Counted from the stretch's first letter, positions 7,502-16,856 are shown. The stretch: 64,000 bases of DNA from Micrococcales bacterium (GCA_017306245.1 JAFKIY010000002.1:451264-515263), one strand, 5' to 3'. The notes: generated by a model from the letters alone, not told the origin. Made by a program: numbers and translations.

Positions 7502-8749
7502 GTGACTTCGGAGAGCACAGCACCCGGGTTGACCCGGCGCATCCTCGCGTTCGCCGGGCTCCCATTCCTCTCCCTCGTCACGCCGTTCCTGTTTCTGCCG
7601 ATACTGGCGCGCGTCGCGGGGGCGGAGGCGTGGCTCGCCATAGCCGTCGGACAGTCCGTCGGCGCATTCCTCGCCCTCATCGTCGCCCTCGGCTACAACA
7701 CGGTCGGCCCGACCATGGTCGCTCTCGTCTCACCGGAGGAACGACCGGCGCTGCTGCGCCGAAGCGTGCTCGCGCGCGCGCTGCTCTTCGTGCCGTGCGC
7801 GGCCATCGCGGTCGCCATCTCCATCGTGATCGCCCCGGAGGGCTACCGCGCCGACGCGGGCGCCATGAGCCTCGCCATGACGCTCACCGGACTCTCCTCC
7901 GCCTGGTACATGATCGGCCTCGGCCGCGCCGGCCTGATCGTCGTCTACGAAATCCTTCCGCGGATCATCGCGACCATCGCCGCCGCCGCCGCGCTCCTCC
8001 TGTGGGGCCAGGTGATCTGGTATCCGCTGCTGCTCGTCGCCGCGGCCCTCGTGAGCGTCGTCTGGTACGTGCTTCGGACCGTCGGAATGGACACGCTGCT
8101 GCAAAAACGGCCGGGCGAGATCCGCGCCGTGATGGCATTCAACCGTTCCGCGATGGCGACGGAGCTCGTCGCCGGCGCCTACAACTCGCTGGCCGTCACG
8201 TTTGTGAGCCTGACGACGACCACGGCCCAGGCCGCCAGTTACGTGTCCGGCGACAAGCTCTACCGCATCGGCCAATACTCCACCTCCGCCCTCGGCAACG
8301 CCCTTCAGGGCTGGGTGGTCGAGGACAACCGAACGCAGTTCGCCGCACGCGCACGCCGCGCCATCCTCCTGCACGCCGCGCTCGGTGCCGTGGGATTCGC
8401 CTCCTTCGCGCTCCTCGGACCGTGGCTTTCCGGACTGCTCTTCGGCACCGCGGTGGCCATCGACGAAGGGACGGCGCTGGGCCTGGGCGCTGCCACGTTC
8501 GGAATAGCCATCGGCACGGCACTCGGCAGAGTCATCCTGATCGGCCTCGGCGCCCGCCGCGAATTCCTCGCCTGCGTGATCATCGGGGCCAGCATCGGGG
8601 TGCCGGCAATTCTGCTCCTCTCGGCCAATTTCGGCGCCGCGGGCGGCGCGTGGGGACTGGCTCTCGGTGAGCTGGCGTCCGTCACAACCCAACTGATTTT
8701 CGTGGTGCGCAAATGGAACTCCCCGCGCGGTGCAGCACCCGCGCGATAG
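7502..8749 (+). CDS. polysaccharide flippase-like membrane protein (MATE/Wzx superfamily)
   Basis: About 415 residues form roughly twelve hydrophobic segments, beginning ILAFAGLPFLSLVTPFLFLPILARVAGAEAW, which resembles the first helices of Wzx-type oligosaccharide exporters. It would move an undecaprenyl-linked glycan unit across the membrane. The frame is open from 7400, but GTG 7502 is preferred: the upstream residues are not hydrophobic and the codon sits 6 bases after a good -10 box with no ribosome-binding site. It lies between the two amino-sugar gene sets and the GDP-mannose genes, so it probably serves the same glycan. The exact substrate is unknown. Confidence 0.75.
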   Translation: MTSESTAPGLTRRILAFAGLPFLSLVTPFLFLPILARVAGAEAWLAIAVGQSVGAFLALIVALGYNTVGPTMVALVSPEERPALLRRSVLARALLFVPCAAIAVAISIVIAPEGYRADAGAMSLAMTLTGLSSAWYMIGLGRAGLIVVYEILPRIIATIAAAAALLLWGQVIWYPLLLVAAALVSVVWYVLRTVGMDTLLQKRPGEIRAVMAFNRSAMATELVAGAYNSLAVTFVSLTTTTAQAASYVSGDKLYRIGQYSTSALGNALQGWVVEDNRTQFAARARRAILLHAALGAVGFASFALLGPWLSGLLFGTAVAIDEGTALGLGAATFGIAIGTALGRVILIGLGARREFLACVIIGASIGVPAILLLSANFGAAGGAWGLALGELASVTTQLIFVVRKWNSPRGAAPAR

Positions 8750-8840
8750 TTGTCTGGCGCTCCACGCTGTCCGGTAGCGTTGAGGCACGCAGTGCTGACG
8801 AAACAGCCTCCGATCGAGGCGACCAGGGACAAGGGAAAAC

Positions 8841-9827
8841 ATGAAGCGAGCCCTCATCACCGGCATCACCGGCCAGGACGGCATGTACCTTGGCGAGTTG
8901 CTCGACCGCAAAGGCTACGAGGTGTACGGCCTGGTGCGCGGCCAGAACAACCCGAAAGTCGCCGAAGTGCGCGACGTGCTGCCCAACGCGAAACTCCTGT
9001 TCGGCGACCTGACCGACCTCGGTTCCCTCCTGCGCGTCATGGAGATCGCCGCACCGGAAGAGGTGTACAACCTCGGCGCGATCTCCTTCGTCGCGCACTC
9101 CTGGGAGAACGCCGGCATGACGACCGACGTCACGGGCAAAGGCGTCCTCAATATGCTCGAGGCCACCCGAAAGCTCGCAGGGTCGGATCCGGCGAGCATC
9201 CGGTTCTACCAGGCGTCAAGCTCAGAGATGTTCGGCAAAGTGCAGGAGGTTCCGCAGAAGGAGTCCACGCTCCTCTGGCCACGCTCGCCCTACGGCGTCG
9301 CCAAAGTATTCGGCCACTACATGACCATCAACTACCGCGAGTCGTACGGGATGCACGCCTCCAGCGGCATCCTGTTCAACCACGAATCGCCGCGCCGCGG
9401 CATCGAATTCGTGACCCGCAAAGTCACGACAGCCGTCGCCCGGATCAAACTGGGCAAACAGGACTCCCTCACGATGGGCAACCTGGAGGCGAGCCGCGAC
9501 TGGGGCTACGCGGGCGACTACGTCGACGCGATGTGGCGGATGCTGCAGCAGCCCGCCGCCGACGACTACGTCATCGCCACCGGCGTCACCCACACCATCC
9601 GGGACCTTCTCGATGTCGCCTTCGCGCACATCGGCATCACCGACTGGGCGGACTACGTCAGCTACGACAAGCAGTACGAGCGCCCGGCGGAAGTCGACCT
9701 GCTCATCGGGGATGCGACCAAGGCGAAAGACGTGCTCGGCTGGGAACCCACCGTCGACTTCACCGAACTCATCACAATGATGGTCGATTCCGACCTCGAG
9801 CTGCAGCGGACGGCGGATCGGGACTGA
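8841..9827 (+). CDS. gmd: GDP-mannose 4,6-dehydratase
   Basis: This is an extended short-chain dehydrogenase of 328 residues that converts GDP-D-mannose into GDP-4-keto-6-deoxy-D-mannose, precursor of GDP-rhamnose, GDP-fucose and related sugars. It has the NADP-binding GITGQDG (residues 8-14), the SSSEMFG segment with catalytic S/E, Y151-x-x-x-K155 in SPYGVAK, and the GMD hallmarks NHESPRRG, FVTRK and GNLEASRDWG. A GGGA ribosome-binding site precedes ATG 8841. A second GMD-family gene follows 4 bases after its stop. GMDs are usually about 330-370 residues, so this is a short but complete member. Confidence 0.9.
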   Translation: MKRALITGITGQDGMYLGELLDRKGYEVYGLVRGQNNPKVAEVRDVLPNAKLLFGDLTDLGSLLRVMEIAAPEEVYNLGAISFVAHSWENAGMTTDVTGKGVLNMLEATRKLAGSDPASIRFYQASSSEMFGKVQEVPQKESTLLWPRSPYGVAKVFGHYMTINYRESYGMHASSGILFNHESPRRGIEFVTRKVTTAVARIKLGKQDSLTMGNLEASRDWGYAGDYVDAMWRMLQQPAADDYVIATGVTHTIRDLLDVAFAHIGITDWADYVSYDKQYERPAEVDLLIGDATKAKDVLGWEPTVDFTELITMMVDSDLELQRTADRD

Positions 9828-9831
9828 GCTC

Positions 9832-10779
9832 ATGCGCATCGCCCTCATCACCGGCATCACCGGCCAGGACGGAACGTACCTGAGCCGAGCACTGCTGGCC
9901 GACGGCGTCGAAGTCCATGGCGTCGTGCGGCCGGGCTCCTCCCGCCCCGTCGAACCGGGAGTCATCGTCCACGCAGGGGACATGCTCGACGACCGGATGC
10001 TGACCGAACTCGTCACAGGGCTCCAGCCCGACGAGCTGTACCACCTCGCCGGGCAAACCTCCGTCGCGGCGTCCTGGGCCGACCCGGTGGGCACGGTGCG
10101 TCAAACCGGAGCGCCGACCGCGGCGCTGCTGCACGCCATCGCCGAGTCGGGCGCGCACACGCGGTTCGTTCTCGCCTCGAGCGCCGAAATCTTCGGCCGC
10201 GCGCCCGCGCCGCAGAACGAATCGACGCCGATAGCGCCGCTGTCGCCCTACGGTTCCGCGAAAGCTCTCGCGCACCACCTCGTCGGCGGATACCGGGAGC
10301 GCGGAGTGCACGCCTCCTCGTGCATCCTCTACAACCACGAATCGCCGCTCCGGCCCGAACGCTTCGTGACGCGCAAGATCACCCTCGGCGCGGCCCGGAT
10401 CGCCCGCGGCCTCCAGGACTCCATCACACTGGGCAACCTCGATGCGGCGCGCGACTGGGGCTGGGCCCCCGATGTCGTCGCGGCGCTGCGCCTCGCCGCC
10501 GCGCATCCGGAGCCCGGCGACTACGTGATCGGCACGGGGGAGTTGCACACCGTGCGCGAATTCGCCGCCGAAGCGTTCGCCGCAGCTGGGATCGACGATT
10601 GGGAGGATCGCGTCGTCATCGATGAATCGCTGCTTCGGCCGACCGACCCGCCGGTGCAACTGGCGGACAGCTCGAAGGCTCGATCCGAACTTGGCTGGTG
10701 CCCCACCGTGAGTTTCACGGAGCTCGTGCATCGCATGGTGCAGAACGACCTCGGCGAGGCCGACCGGAACGGCACCTAG
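9832..10779 (+). CDS. GMD-family paralogue: second dehydratase or GDP-4-keto-6-deoxymannose reductase
   Basis: This is a 315-residue relative of the preceding gene. It keeps GITGQDG, SSAEIFG, SPYGSAK, NHESPLRPERFVTRK and GNLDAARDWGW, so it descends from a GMD-type enzyme, but elsewhere it is considerably diverged. The first 40 or so nucleotides of the two genes are almost identical. Paired genes of this kind often encode the dehydratase and the 4-reductase (Rmd) that finishes GDP-D-rhamnose. However, the GMD-specific motifs retained here would also allow a second dehydratase or a heteromeric partner. Translation is probably coupled to gmd. The reaction is uncertain; the fold is not. Confidence 0.8.
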   Translation: MRIALITGITGQDGTYLSRALLADGVEVHGVVRPGSSRPVEPGVIVHAGDMLDDRMLTELVTGLQPDELYHLAGQTSVAASWADPVGTVRQTGAPTAALLHAIAESGAHTRFVLASSAEIFGRAPAPQNESTPIAPLSPYGSAKALAHHLVGGYRERGVHASSCILYNHESPLRPERFVTRKITLGAARIARGLQDSITLGNLDAARDWGWAPDVVAALRLAAAHPEPGDYVIGTGELHTVREFAAEAFAAAGIDDWEDRVVIDESLLRPTDPPVQLADSSKARSELGWCPTVSFTELVHRMVQNDLGEADRNGT

Positions 10780-10813
10780 CGCCACAGTGCCGCGCTCGCC
10801 GACCCTCCGGTCG

Positions 10814-12115
10814 TCAAGAAATGTGCGGGAGTTCCGGTTGGCCTGGCGGGGTAGCGAACGCCTGCCGCCAGCTGAGTTCGCGGCTCGCCTTCACGGTGCA
10901 CACCACGAGGGTGAGCAGGCCGAACTCCACCAGAATCGAGCTCTCCGCAAGAGCAGTCGTGATGAGCGCGAGCAGAACAAGTGCCGGCCAGGTGAACACC
11001 ACGCTGCGCCGAGCCACGGCAAGAAGCCAGGACCTCACGAATGCGAGTGCAATCAGCAGCAAGAACGTGACAAGACCGACGACTCCCAATTGGAGCCAGG
11101 CGTCGAAGTACGCACTGGCTGCGGACGACGGTGCACCGCCCGGCAAATTACGAAAGCCCACGTATGGTACAAGTTCGAGCCGCCAGTTGCCGATCCAGCC
11201 CCACCCCTCGAGTGGATGCACCGACTGAATGTCCATGATCCGCCGCCACAGGTTCAGGCGGTACCCCAGCTCCTTCGTCGCGTCCAGAATCCCGATGATG
11301 GGCTGGCGAAACAGCCACCCCAGTACCAGAACGACAACGCTCGCGCCGAGAAGGCCCAGCTGCCAAAAGCGGCGCCGCTCCGGCGCGACGCGCCGCAACC
11401 CGAACAGGGCGGCGGCTGCCACTGCGAGGATCGCACTCGCCCCGATCGCGACGGGCGACTGGGACAGGAGCAGGCACACCGCCGCCAGCACGATCGACCC
11501 CACAGAGACGCCGCGCGAGACGGAGCGTGTGCGCAACTCGGTCACGAACGTGATGAGCGCGACGATCGCCACAATGCCGAGCTCGTTTCTCGCCCCGAGA
11601 ACGCCCTGGATCGGCCCCCACTGATCTAAGTGCCCCTCCACGTGGAGGAACCGGATCGGGACATCGATGAGCAGGCCGGACAGGATCTCGATCACGACGG
11701 ACGCGACGAGAACGAGCCGCAGGACGTCGCCGAACGCGCGCACGATCTGGATCGTGTCCCGCAGCAGGGCAACCGCAACGCCGAGTACCGTAAACGCGAG
11801 AAGGTAGGTGAGGCTCCCGAGCGTCGCCCACTGGTACCGGCTCCAGAAAATCGACGCCCCGGCCCAGCCGACGAAGATGATGAGCGAAATGGGCAGGAGT
11901 CCGCTCCACTCGATCTCGCCGCGCTTCATCACCAGAATGAGCGCCCACAGCACCACGAGGGCGCTGAGGATGCCGAACAGCCCCGCCCATCCGATCGTCT
12001 GCCGGATCGCGAACGCGAGCGCCGCAGTGCCGATCGTCGCGGTCGTCAGAACGGTGAGAAAGCGCGCCGACGAGAGGAACGCCGCGAACACGTCAAAGCG
12101 CTGCCCGGCCTTCAC
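10814..12115 (-). CDS. O-antigen ligase/polymerase-type membrane protein (Wzy/WaaL superfamily)
   Basis: About 433 residues contain ten or more membrane helices and a large outer loop between residues about 285 and 350. The loop holds ELGYRLNLWRRIMDIQSVHPLEGWGWIGNW, and the GWGW and W-R-R-I motifs are typical of the O-antigen ligase family. It would polymerise or transfer undecaprenyl-linked glycan outside the membrane. It is the last gene of a four-gene minus-strand operon, beginning 6 bases after the stop of the glycosyltransferase gene. A second family member (14319-15629) heads the same operon. Whether each is polymerase or ligase cannot be told from sequence. Confidence 0.8.
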   Translation of the reverse strand: MKAGQRFDVFAAFLSSARFLTVLTTATIGTAALAFAIRQTIGWAGLFGILSALVVLWALILVMKRGEIEWSGLLPISLIIFVGWAGASIFWSRYQWATLGSLTYLLAFTVLGVAVALLRDTIQIVRAFGDVLRLVLVASVVIEILSGLLIDVPIRFLHVEGHLDQWGPIQGVLGARNELGIVAIVALITFVTELRTRSVSRGVSVGSIVLAAVCLLLSQSPVAIGASAILAVAAAALFGLRRVAPERRRFWQLGLLGASVVVLVLGWLFRQPIIGILDATKELGYRLNLWRRIMDIQSVHPLEGWGWIGNWRLELVPYVGFRNLPGGAPSSAASAYFDAWLQLGVVGLVTFLLLIALAFVRSWLLAVARRSVVFTWPALVLLALITTALAESSILVEFGLLTLVVCTVKASRELSWRQAFATPPGQPELPHIS

Positions 12116-12121
12116 GACACC

Positions 12122-13102
12122 TCACAACCCCTCATCCCGCCCGCGGCGTTCGCGGTCGCGCGTCAATTGTTTCCACCGCGTGCTCAGCATACGGAGCGGA
12201 CTCGTGACACGCCACGACCGCGAACCCTCGAAGTGCTCGCGCAGCTCACCCACGGCACGAGCGTGCGCGGAGACTTCCGCGCGCAGCACGGACGCCTCCG
12301 CCGATCGCGCCGCGGCCTCGGCGGACCACGCCTCGGTCAGGATGGATTCCCGTTCGGAAGCATCGAGATCGGCCAGAGCTGAGGGAAGGAACCGGGTCCT
12401 GAAATCGTCGAGACGCCGCGCATCGCCCCACGTCGAGTGCGTATTCTCCTCGTGCCACCGCTTGCCGTACGTCGCCGGCATGGCAACAAACGGCCCGCGG
12501 ACCAGCATCCGCACCGCCCAGAGAACGTCCGCCCACTCGTCGCCGTCATGATCGGCCGGCAGAGGCACGGCACGATCCCGGCGCATCACCCCCCGGAACG
12601 CGGCACCGAGCAGACTCGGATCGCCGAACACGCACACTTCGGCGGCCTGCCGGATCCTCGCGTGCCCGTCGCGGTCGGAGAACGGTTCGAACAGGTCGAT
12701 GCGGTGACCGCCGATCGTCACCCCCGGCTCCTCCACGGGCACGAGCGTGCCCACAGCGAGCACCGCGTCGGATTGCGAAGCGAGAACATTCTCGGCGTCG
12801 GCGACCCAGTCGGCTCCGATCTCGTCATCGTGGGGGAGCCACGCGAAGAAACGCTCCGTCGACCGATCCAGGAGATCGTTGCAGTGGCTGACCCAGCCGC
12901 GAGCGAGCGGCCGGGGCCCGAGCCACTCTATGCCCCCGGCAGAGCCGAATTCGGCGCGGAGACGGTCCAGCGCGTCATCCTCGCCCGTCGCGTCCGACAC
13001 CGTGATCGCGGCGTAGCCGACGAGCCTGCGAAGATTCGCGGCAACATTGTCCACCCAGCGCTGGGAGCGGTGCAGGGGGATCGCGATTCGGGTTACGGTC
13101 AC
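12122..13102 (-). CDS. family 2-like glycosyltransferase
   Basis: The predicted protein of about 326 residues begins VTVTRIAIPLHRSQRWVDNVAANL, a GT-A-type N-terminus, and has LPHDDEIGADWV, whose acidic DDE would bind the metal and nucleotide sugar. The C-terminal ~80 residues are rich in Ala, Glu and Arg and may form a helical or coiled-coil tail. GTG 13102 overlaps the stop of the FAD-oxidoreductase gene (GTGA), which settles the start although the frame is open further upstream. It belongs to the operon 15629 to 10814 and probably adds one sugar of the glycan handled by the two Wzy-type proteins. Confidence 0.72.
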   Translation of the reverse strand: MTVTRIAIPLHRSQRWVDNVAANLRRLVGYAAITVSDATGEDDALDRLRAEFGSAGGIEWLGPRPLARGWVSHCNDLLDRSTERFFAWLPHDDEIGADWVADAENVLASQSDAVLAVGTLVPVEEPGVTIGGHRIDLFEPFSDRDGHARIRQAAEVCVFGDPSLLGAAFRGVMRRDRAVPLPADHDGDEWADVLWAVRMLVRGPFVAMPATYGKRWHEENTHSTWGDARRLDDFRTRFLPSALADLDASERESILTEAWSAEAAARSAEASVLRAEVSAHARAVGELREHFEGSRSWRVTSPLRMLSTRWKQLTRDRERRGRDEGL

Positions 13103-14322
13103 GCCAGCACCGTTCCAGCGAGGGCCATGTCGATGGCCTCGACGGCCCGCGCCGCGGCCAGCGGCGCCGTCGTGAGCTTGAAGTTCCGCGGCGTGACCAG
13201 TCGGCCTGCCACATGGGCGCCGAACTCGGCCCGGTTGTGAAGCTGCGATTCGAGCCGGTCGATGTCGCGCGGACCGTGCCCCACGATGATGCCGCCGATG
13301 AGATCGGCCCCGTCGACGTCGCCCGGAAGGAGCCCGAGGTGCTGCAGTGCCGCGATCTGCCGGTCGGCGAGGGCGGCGCGCCACCCGGCCGACTCGTCGT
13401 CCCCGCCGCGAACGAGGGCCCGGTCCAGCAGCTGGAAGGCTTCGGCGCTCGGCGCAGAACCGAACTCATTGGTCAGGCGGGCATCCGGGTACCAGGACGC
13501 ATACGTGTAGTCGCGGTGCGACACGACATCCCCATACGGGCCCTGGGCGAGCGTCACCGTGCGCCGGCCTGCCGCGGCGGGCAGCCGGATGGCGGTCTTC
13601 ACCCGAAAGTTTCGGCCGCCGCTGCCGGAAGCCGGGGCCAGAGCCAGCTGGCTTTCCCACGCGCAGTTGACGGCGAAATCGTAGCGGCCCGCATCCGCAA
13701 TCCCTCCGGCGTCCCGCCATGAGACCTCGACCCCGGAATTCCCCGGCTCCAGAGCCACGACCCGGTGCGACAACCGCACGGCGATGCGGGGTTCCGAAGC
13801 GATTCGCGCGGACAGGAGAGCGCACAACGCAATCGGGTCGACGGCGCGCTCTGCGGTGGCGAACATCGGGAAACCCGTCGACGGATCCGCCCGCGGTTCG
13901 GGATCAACCAGGAAGTCGACTTCCGAGCCGAGATAGCGTCGCCCCAGCTCCCCGGACAACCACTCGAACCGCGCGTTCATCGACGAGTACCGTTCAGCGA
14001 GCTCGGAAGCGTCAAGCAGCGACGTGGGCATCACGACGTACTCGAACGCGGGAGAGGAGATCGCGGACCAGTCGACTTCGGCAGCCATCGCCTCCTCGAG
14101 AAGCGAATCGAACGACAAGGCGCCGCGCAGCATCACCTCCTGCGTGGCGGAATCGCCCAGAGCGAAAATCGGCCCGAGATGGATTTTTCCCTCATTGGCG
14201 CTGCTCGCCCCCTCCAGCAGGGACTCCCGCGCGTCAAAGAGCTCCACATCCCAGCCGCGCGCCGCAGCGAACAGAGCCGCCACAGATCCGAGGAGCCCAC
14301 CCCCGACCACGGCGACCCTCAC
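13099..14322 (-). CDS. FAD-dependent oxidoreductase (DAO family) within a glycan operon
   Basis: This is a 407-residue protein with an N-terminal FAD-binding motif VAVVGGGLLGS (residues 3-13), an acidic strand end (ELFDARE), and a DAO-like central domain with ASSANEGKIHLG, a substrate-side segment common in this group. GTG 14322 overlaps the stop of the upstream membrane-protein gene (GTGA), has GGAGGG upstream, and gives the Rossmann start expected for the family. The same frame continues upstream by chance inside the neighbour. Such oxidoreductases are not standard members of polysaccharide operons; oxidation of a sugar, amino group or lipid carrier intermediate is possible but unproven. 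It is coupled by four-base overlaps on both sides, so its product is very likely made with the glycosyltransferase. Confidence 0.75.
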   Translation of the reverse strand: MRVAVVGGGLLGSVAALFAAARGWDVELFDARESLLEGASSANEGKIHLGPIFALGDSATQEVMLRGALSFDSLLEEAMAAEVDWSAISSPAFEYVVMPTSLLDASELAERYSSMNARFEWLSGELGRRYLGSEVDFLVDPEPRADPSTGFPMFATAERAVDPIALCALLSARIASEPRIAVRLSHRVVALEPGNSGVEVSWRDAGGIADAGRYDFAVNCAWESQLALAPASGSGGRNFRVKTAIRLPAAAGRRTVTLAQGPYGDVVSHRDYTYASWYPDARLTNEFGSAPSAEAFQLLDRALVRGGDDESAGWRAALADRQIAALQHLGLLPGDVDGADLIGGIIVGHGPRDIDRLESQLHNRAEFGAHVAGRLVTPRNFKLTTAPLAAARAVEAIDMALAGTVLA

Positions 14323-15629
14323 AGCAGTTCCCTCCGCTTCGTCTTCACCGCCACCACCACGAGCAAGGCGAGACCGTACTCGGTGATGAGCCTGCTCTCG
14401 GCGAACGACTGCACGATGAGGGCGACGAGGACAAGCAAGGGGAGCAGGGTCACCGCCGAGTGGTGGAGTGGGGCACCCGGAGCCTTTTGCGGCCGGTCGA
14501 CGGCGTGCTGCCACGCCTTCACGAAAGCGGCGCCGACGAGGGCGATGAAGAGGACGAGCCCGACCAGCCCCAACTGGAACGCGACATCCACCCAGGTGTT
14601 GTGGGCCTGCAATTGACGAACTCCTGAGCGGTACACGAGGTTGTCGAACGGGTCCGCCCACGGCACCCAGTAGCTCACCCAGCCCCACCCGAATGCCGGC
14701 CGCTGCTCGGTGAGGTCGATGACCTTCTGCCAGATCCCGAGCCGGCCGGTCAGATCGGAGCTTTTCCCCAGCAACTCGAAGATGCCGTCTCGAAGGAAAA
14801 ATGCGGCGATCGCGCTGGCGACGAGCACCGCGGCGCTGCCCAGATACACGAAAATCCGCCCGCGGGCCGTCTTTGCGCGGCGAACGAGAAGCGCCACGAC
14901 GAGGACGACCGCGACACCAGCCGCCGCCACCGTCACCGTCGCCGACTTCGTCATGAGCAGCGTCGCGACCGCGAGCACGAGCCACGCCGGGCCCGCGAAT
15001 CGGCCCACGGAACGGGAGGCGAGCTGGATGCCGAACACGATGATGGCGAGCAGCGCGAGAAACCCGAGGCTGTTGGAATTGCCGACGATGCCCTGGATGC
15101 GGCCCCCGTCGAACACGTCGAACAATTGGTTCCTCGACCACATCAGCATGCCGGGAAGTTTCTCGTATGCGCTGTAGTCCACACCCGGCTGGCCGAAGAT
15201 CGGAAGGAGGCGGTGCCGCAGAACGACCGAGACGAACAGTTCGAACAGCAGCGAAACACCGAGGACAAACCGCAGCACGACCCCCAGCGCCCTCAGCAAC
15301 TCCGTCCAGGTGAACGTGACGGCAAGCGCGACCGCATTCACCACGATGAGCCACGTGGTGAGAAGGCCGAGCGCGCTCGCCCCCGGGTAGTGCGACCAGA
15401 AGATCGACACGGTCGCCAGGGCGAGGAACGCGAGAAGCGGCAGCGGCATCCCGATGAGGTTCCACCGGGCGCGCTGCAGCCACAACAGCCATCCGGAAAG
15501 GAGAGTGACGGCGATCGTGACGGCACCGAACACCCACCAGCCGAGAGACAGCCGCCACGCGTCGCCCGCGAGCAGAACGAGGAGCGCGAGCGCGGGGAAC
15601 CACAGACGGAAGCGCGGGCTCTCCAACAT
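14319..15629 (-). CDS. O-antigen ligase/polymerase-type membrane protein, operon head
   Basis: About 436 residues form ten or more helices, with a long external loop containing LTGRLGIWQKVIDLTEQRPAFGWGWVSYW and LQAHNTWVDVAFQLG. The GWGW and H-N motifs are characteristic of the Wzy/WaaL superfamily. ATG 15629 is chosen because it begins immediately before the first helix and follows a TAGGCT -10 box by 7 bases with no ribosome-binding site, which suggests a leaderless start; the frame is open to 16154 only by chance. The protein is related to, but clearly different from, the product of 10814-12115. It heads the operon also holding the oxidoreductase and the glycosyltransferase. Confidence 0.8.
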   Translation of the reverse strand: MLESPRFRLWFPALALLVLLAGDAWRLSLGWWVFGAVTIAVTLLSGWLLWLQRARWNLIGMPLPLLAFLALATVSIFWSHYPGASALGLLTTWLIVVNAVALAVTFTWTELLRALGVVLRFVLGVSLLFELFVSVVLRHRLLPIFGQPGVDYSAYEKLPGMLMWSRNQLFDVFDGGRIQGIVGNSNSLGFLALLAIIVFGIQLASRSVGRFAGPAWLVLAVATLLMTKSATVTVAAAGVAVVLVVALLVRRAKTARGRIFVYLGSAAVLVASAIAAFFLRDGIFELLGKSSDLTGRLGIWQKVIDLTEQRPAFGWGWVSYWVPWADPFDNLVYRSGVRQLQAHNTWVDVAFQLGLVGLVLFIALVGAAFVKAWQHAVDRPQKAPGAPLHHSAVTLLPLLVLVALIVQSFAESRLITEYGLALLVVVAVKTKRRELL

Positions 15630-15642
15630 GAGTGCAAGCCTA
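15630..15642 (-). promoter_or_regulatory. -10 box of the glycan operon, leaderless
   Basis: TAGGCT on the minus strand (15642-15637) ends 7 bases before ATG 15629. No convincing -35 hexamer lies at the usual distance. Confidence 0.5.
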
Positions 15643-15707
15643 TTGCCCGGCAGCGCCGGCCGGTTGATAGCGTGAAGCGAGCGGATCCCGCCTGGGAAAG
15701 GAACACC

Positions 15708-16856
15708 ATGTTCGTGGCGATCGCCAACACCCCGCGCGACTACGCCTGGGGTTCGACGACGGCGATGGCCGACCTTCTCGGAACCGACCCGAGCGGCCTC
15801 CCCGAGGCCGAGCTGTGGCTCGGCGCGCACCCGGGTTCGCCCGCGCGAATCCTGGACCCGAGCGCCGTGGGCGGTTCCCCCGACCTTGCGGCGTGGATCG
15901 AAACCGAACCTCGGCGGGCGCTCGGACCGCACCCCCGGCTCCCGTTCCTCATGAAAGTGCTCGCGGCATCCGCCCCGCTGTCGCTGCAGGCACACCCCAC
16001 GGCCGCGCAAGCCCGCGAAGGGTTCAAGCGCGAAAACGGGTGGGGCATCCCGCTTGACGCACCCCATCGCAACTACCGGGACGAGCATCCCAAGCCGGAG
16101 ATCATCTACGCCCTCAGCGACCGGTTCGAGGCGCTGTGCGGGTTCCGGCCGCACGAGGAAGCCGCCCTCGTCGTGACGGCGCTCGGGCTGGAGGAGCTCG
16201 CCCCTCGCGTGGCGGACCTCCCCGAGCTTTTCGCCTGGCTGATGGCTGGCGGCGCCGACGTCGGGACGCTCATCTCACGAGCGATCGCGGCGGCATCGTC
16301 CTGGGCGGGGGCCGATGAGGTCGTCTCCGCCGCTGCCGACACCGTGCGGGTCCTCGCCCAGGCGTACCCGGGCGACGCGGGGATCGTGTGCGCGCTCCTG
16401 CTCAACCGCGTGACACTGCGCCGCGGCCAGGCGCTGTACCTGGCCGCAGGCAACATCCACGCCTACCTGAGCGGCGTCGGGATCGAAGTGATGACCGCAT
16501 CCGACAACGTGTTGCGCGGCGGCCTCACACCGAAACACGTGGATGTGCCGGAACTGCTGCGCGTGCTCGACTTCACGGCCGGCCCGCCACCGTGGCTGGC
16601 CCCCGACGTCGTCACCGATTCGCTGGAGATATTCCGACCCGGCACCGACGACTTCGTGCTCGCCCGCGTGACGGGAGGCGCCGAATACCCGCTGAGCGGG
16701 CCCGCGATCGCCCTGTGCACGAGCGGATCGTTCACGATCGACGGCGTACGCGCCGGTGCTGAACTGTCGCGCGGGGAGGCCGTCTACATCACGCCCGACG
16801 AGATCGCCCTGACGATTTCCGGGTCGGGCGAACTGTTCGTGGCGACAACCCCGTGA
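15708..16856 (+). CDS. manA: mannose-6-phosphate isomerase, class I
   Basis: This 382-residue enzyme interconverts fructose 6-phosphate and mannose 6-phosphate, supplying GDP-mannose for the gmd genes and for mannosylated wall components. Type I signatures are QAHPT (Q94, H96), HPKPE (E131), and GNIHAY further on, which together bind zinc. ATG 15708 has a GGAAAGGA ribosome-binding site and starts with the family's N-terminus (MFVAIANTPRDYAWGS). The gene is divergent from the operon at 15629, about 80 bases away. In M. tuberculosis manA lies downstream of manB; here it sits 8 kb upstream of manB, in the glycan region. Confidence 0.93.
   Translation: MFVAIANTPRDYAWGSTTAMADLLGTDPSGLPEAELWLGAHPGSPARILDPSAVGGSPDLAAWIETEPRRALGPHPRLPFLMKVLAASAPLSLQAHPTAAQAREGFKRENGWGIPLDAPHRNYRDEHPKPEIIYALSDRFEALCGFRPHEEAALVVTALGLEELAPRVADLPELFAWLMAGGADVGTLISRAIAAASSWAGADEVVSAAADTVRVLAQAYPGDAGIVCALLLNRVTLRRGQALYLAAGNIHAYLSGVGIEVMTASDNVLRGGLTPKHVDVPELLRVLDFTAGPPPWLAPDVVTDSLEIFRPGTDDFVLARVTGGAEYPLSGPAIALCTSGSFTIDGVRAGAELSRGEAVYITPDEIALTISGSGELFVATTP

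Noticed and set aside
15126..15707. Upstream extension of the manA frame
   Set aside because: It runs antisense through the Wzy-like gene, and manA has a good ribosome-binding site at ATG 15708.
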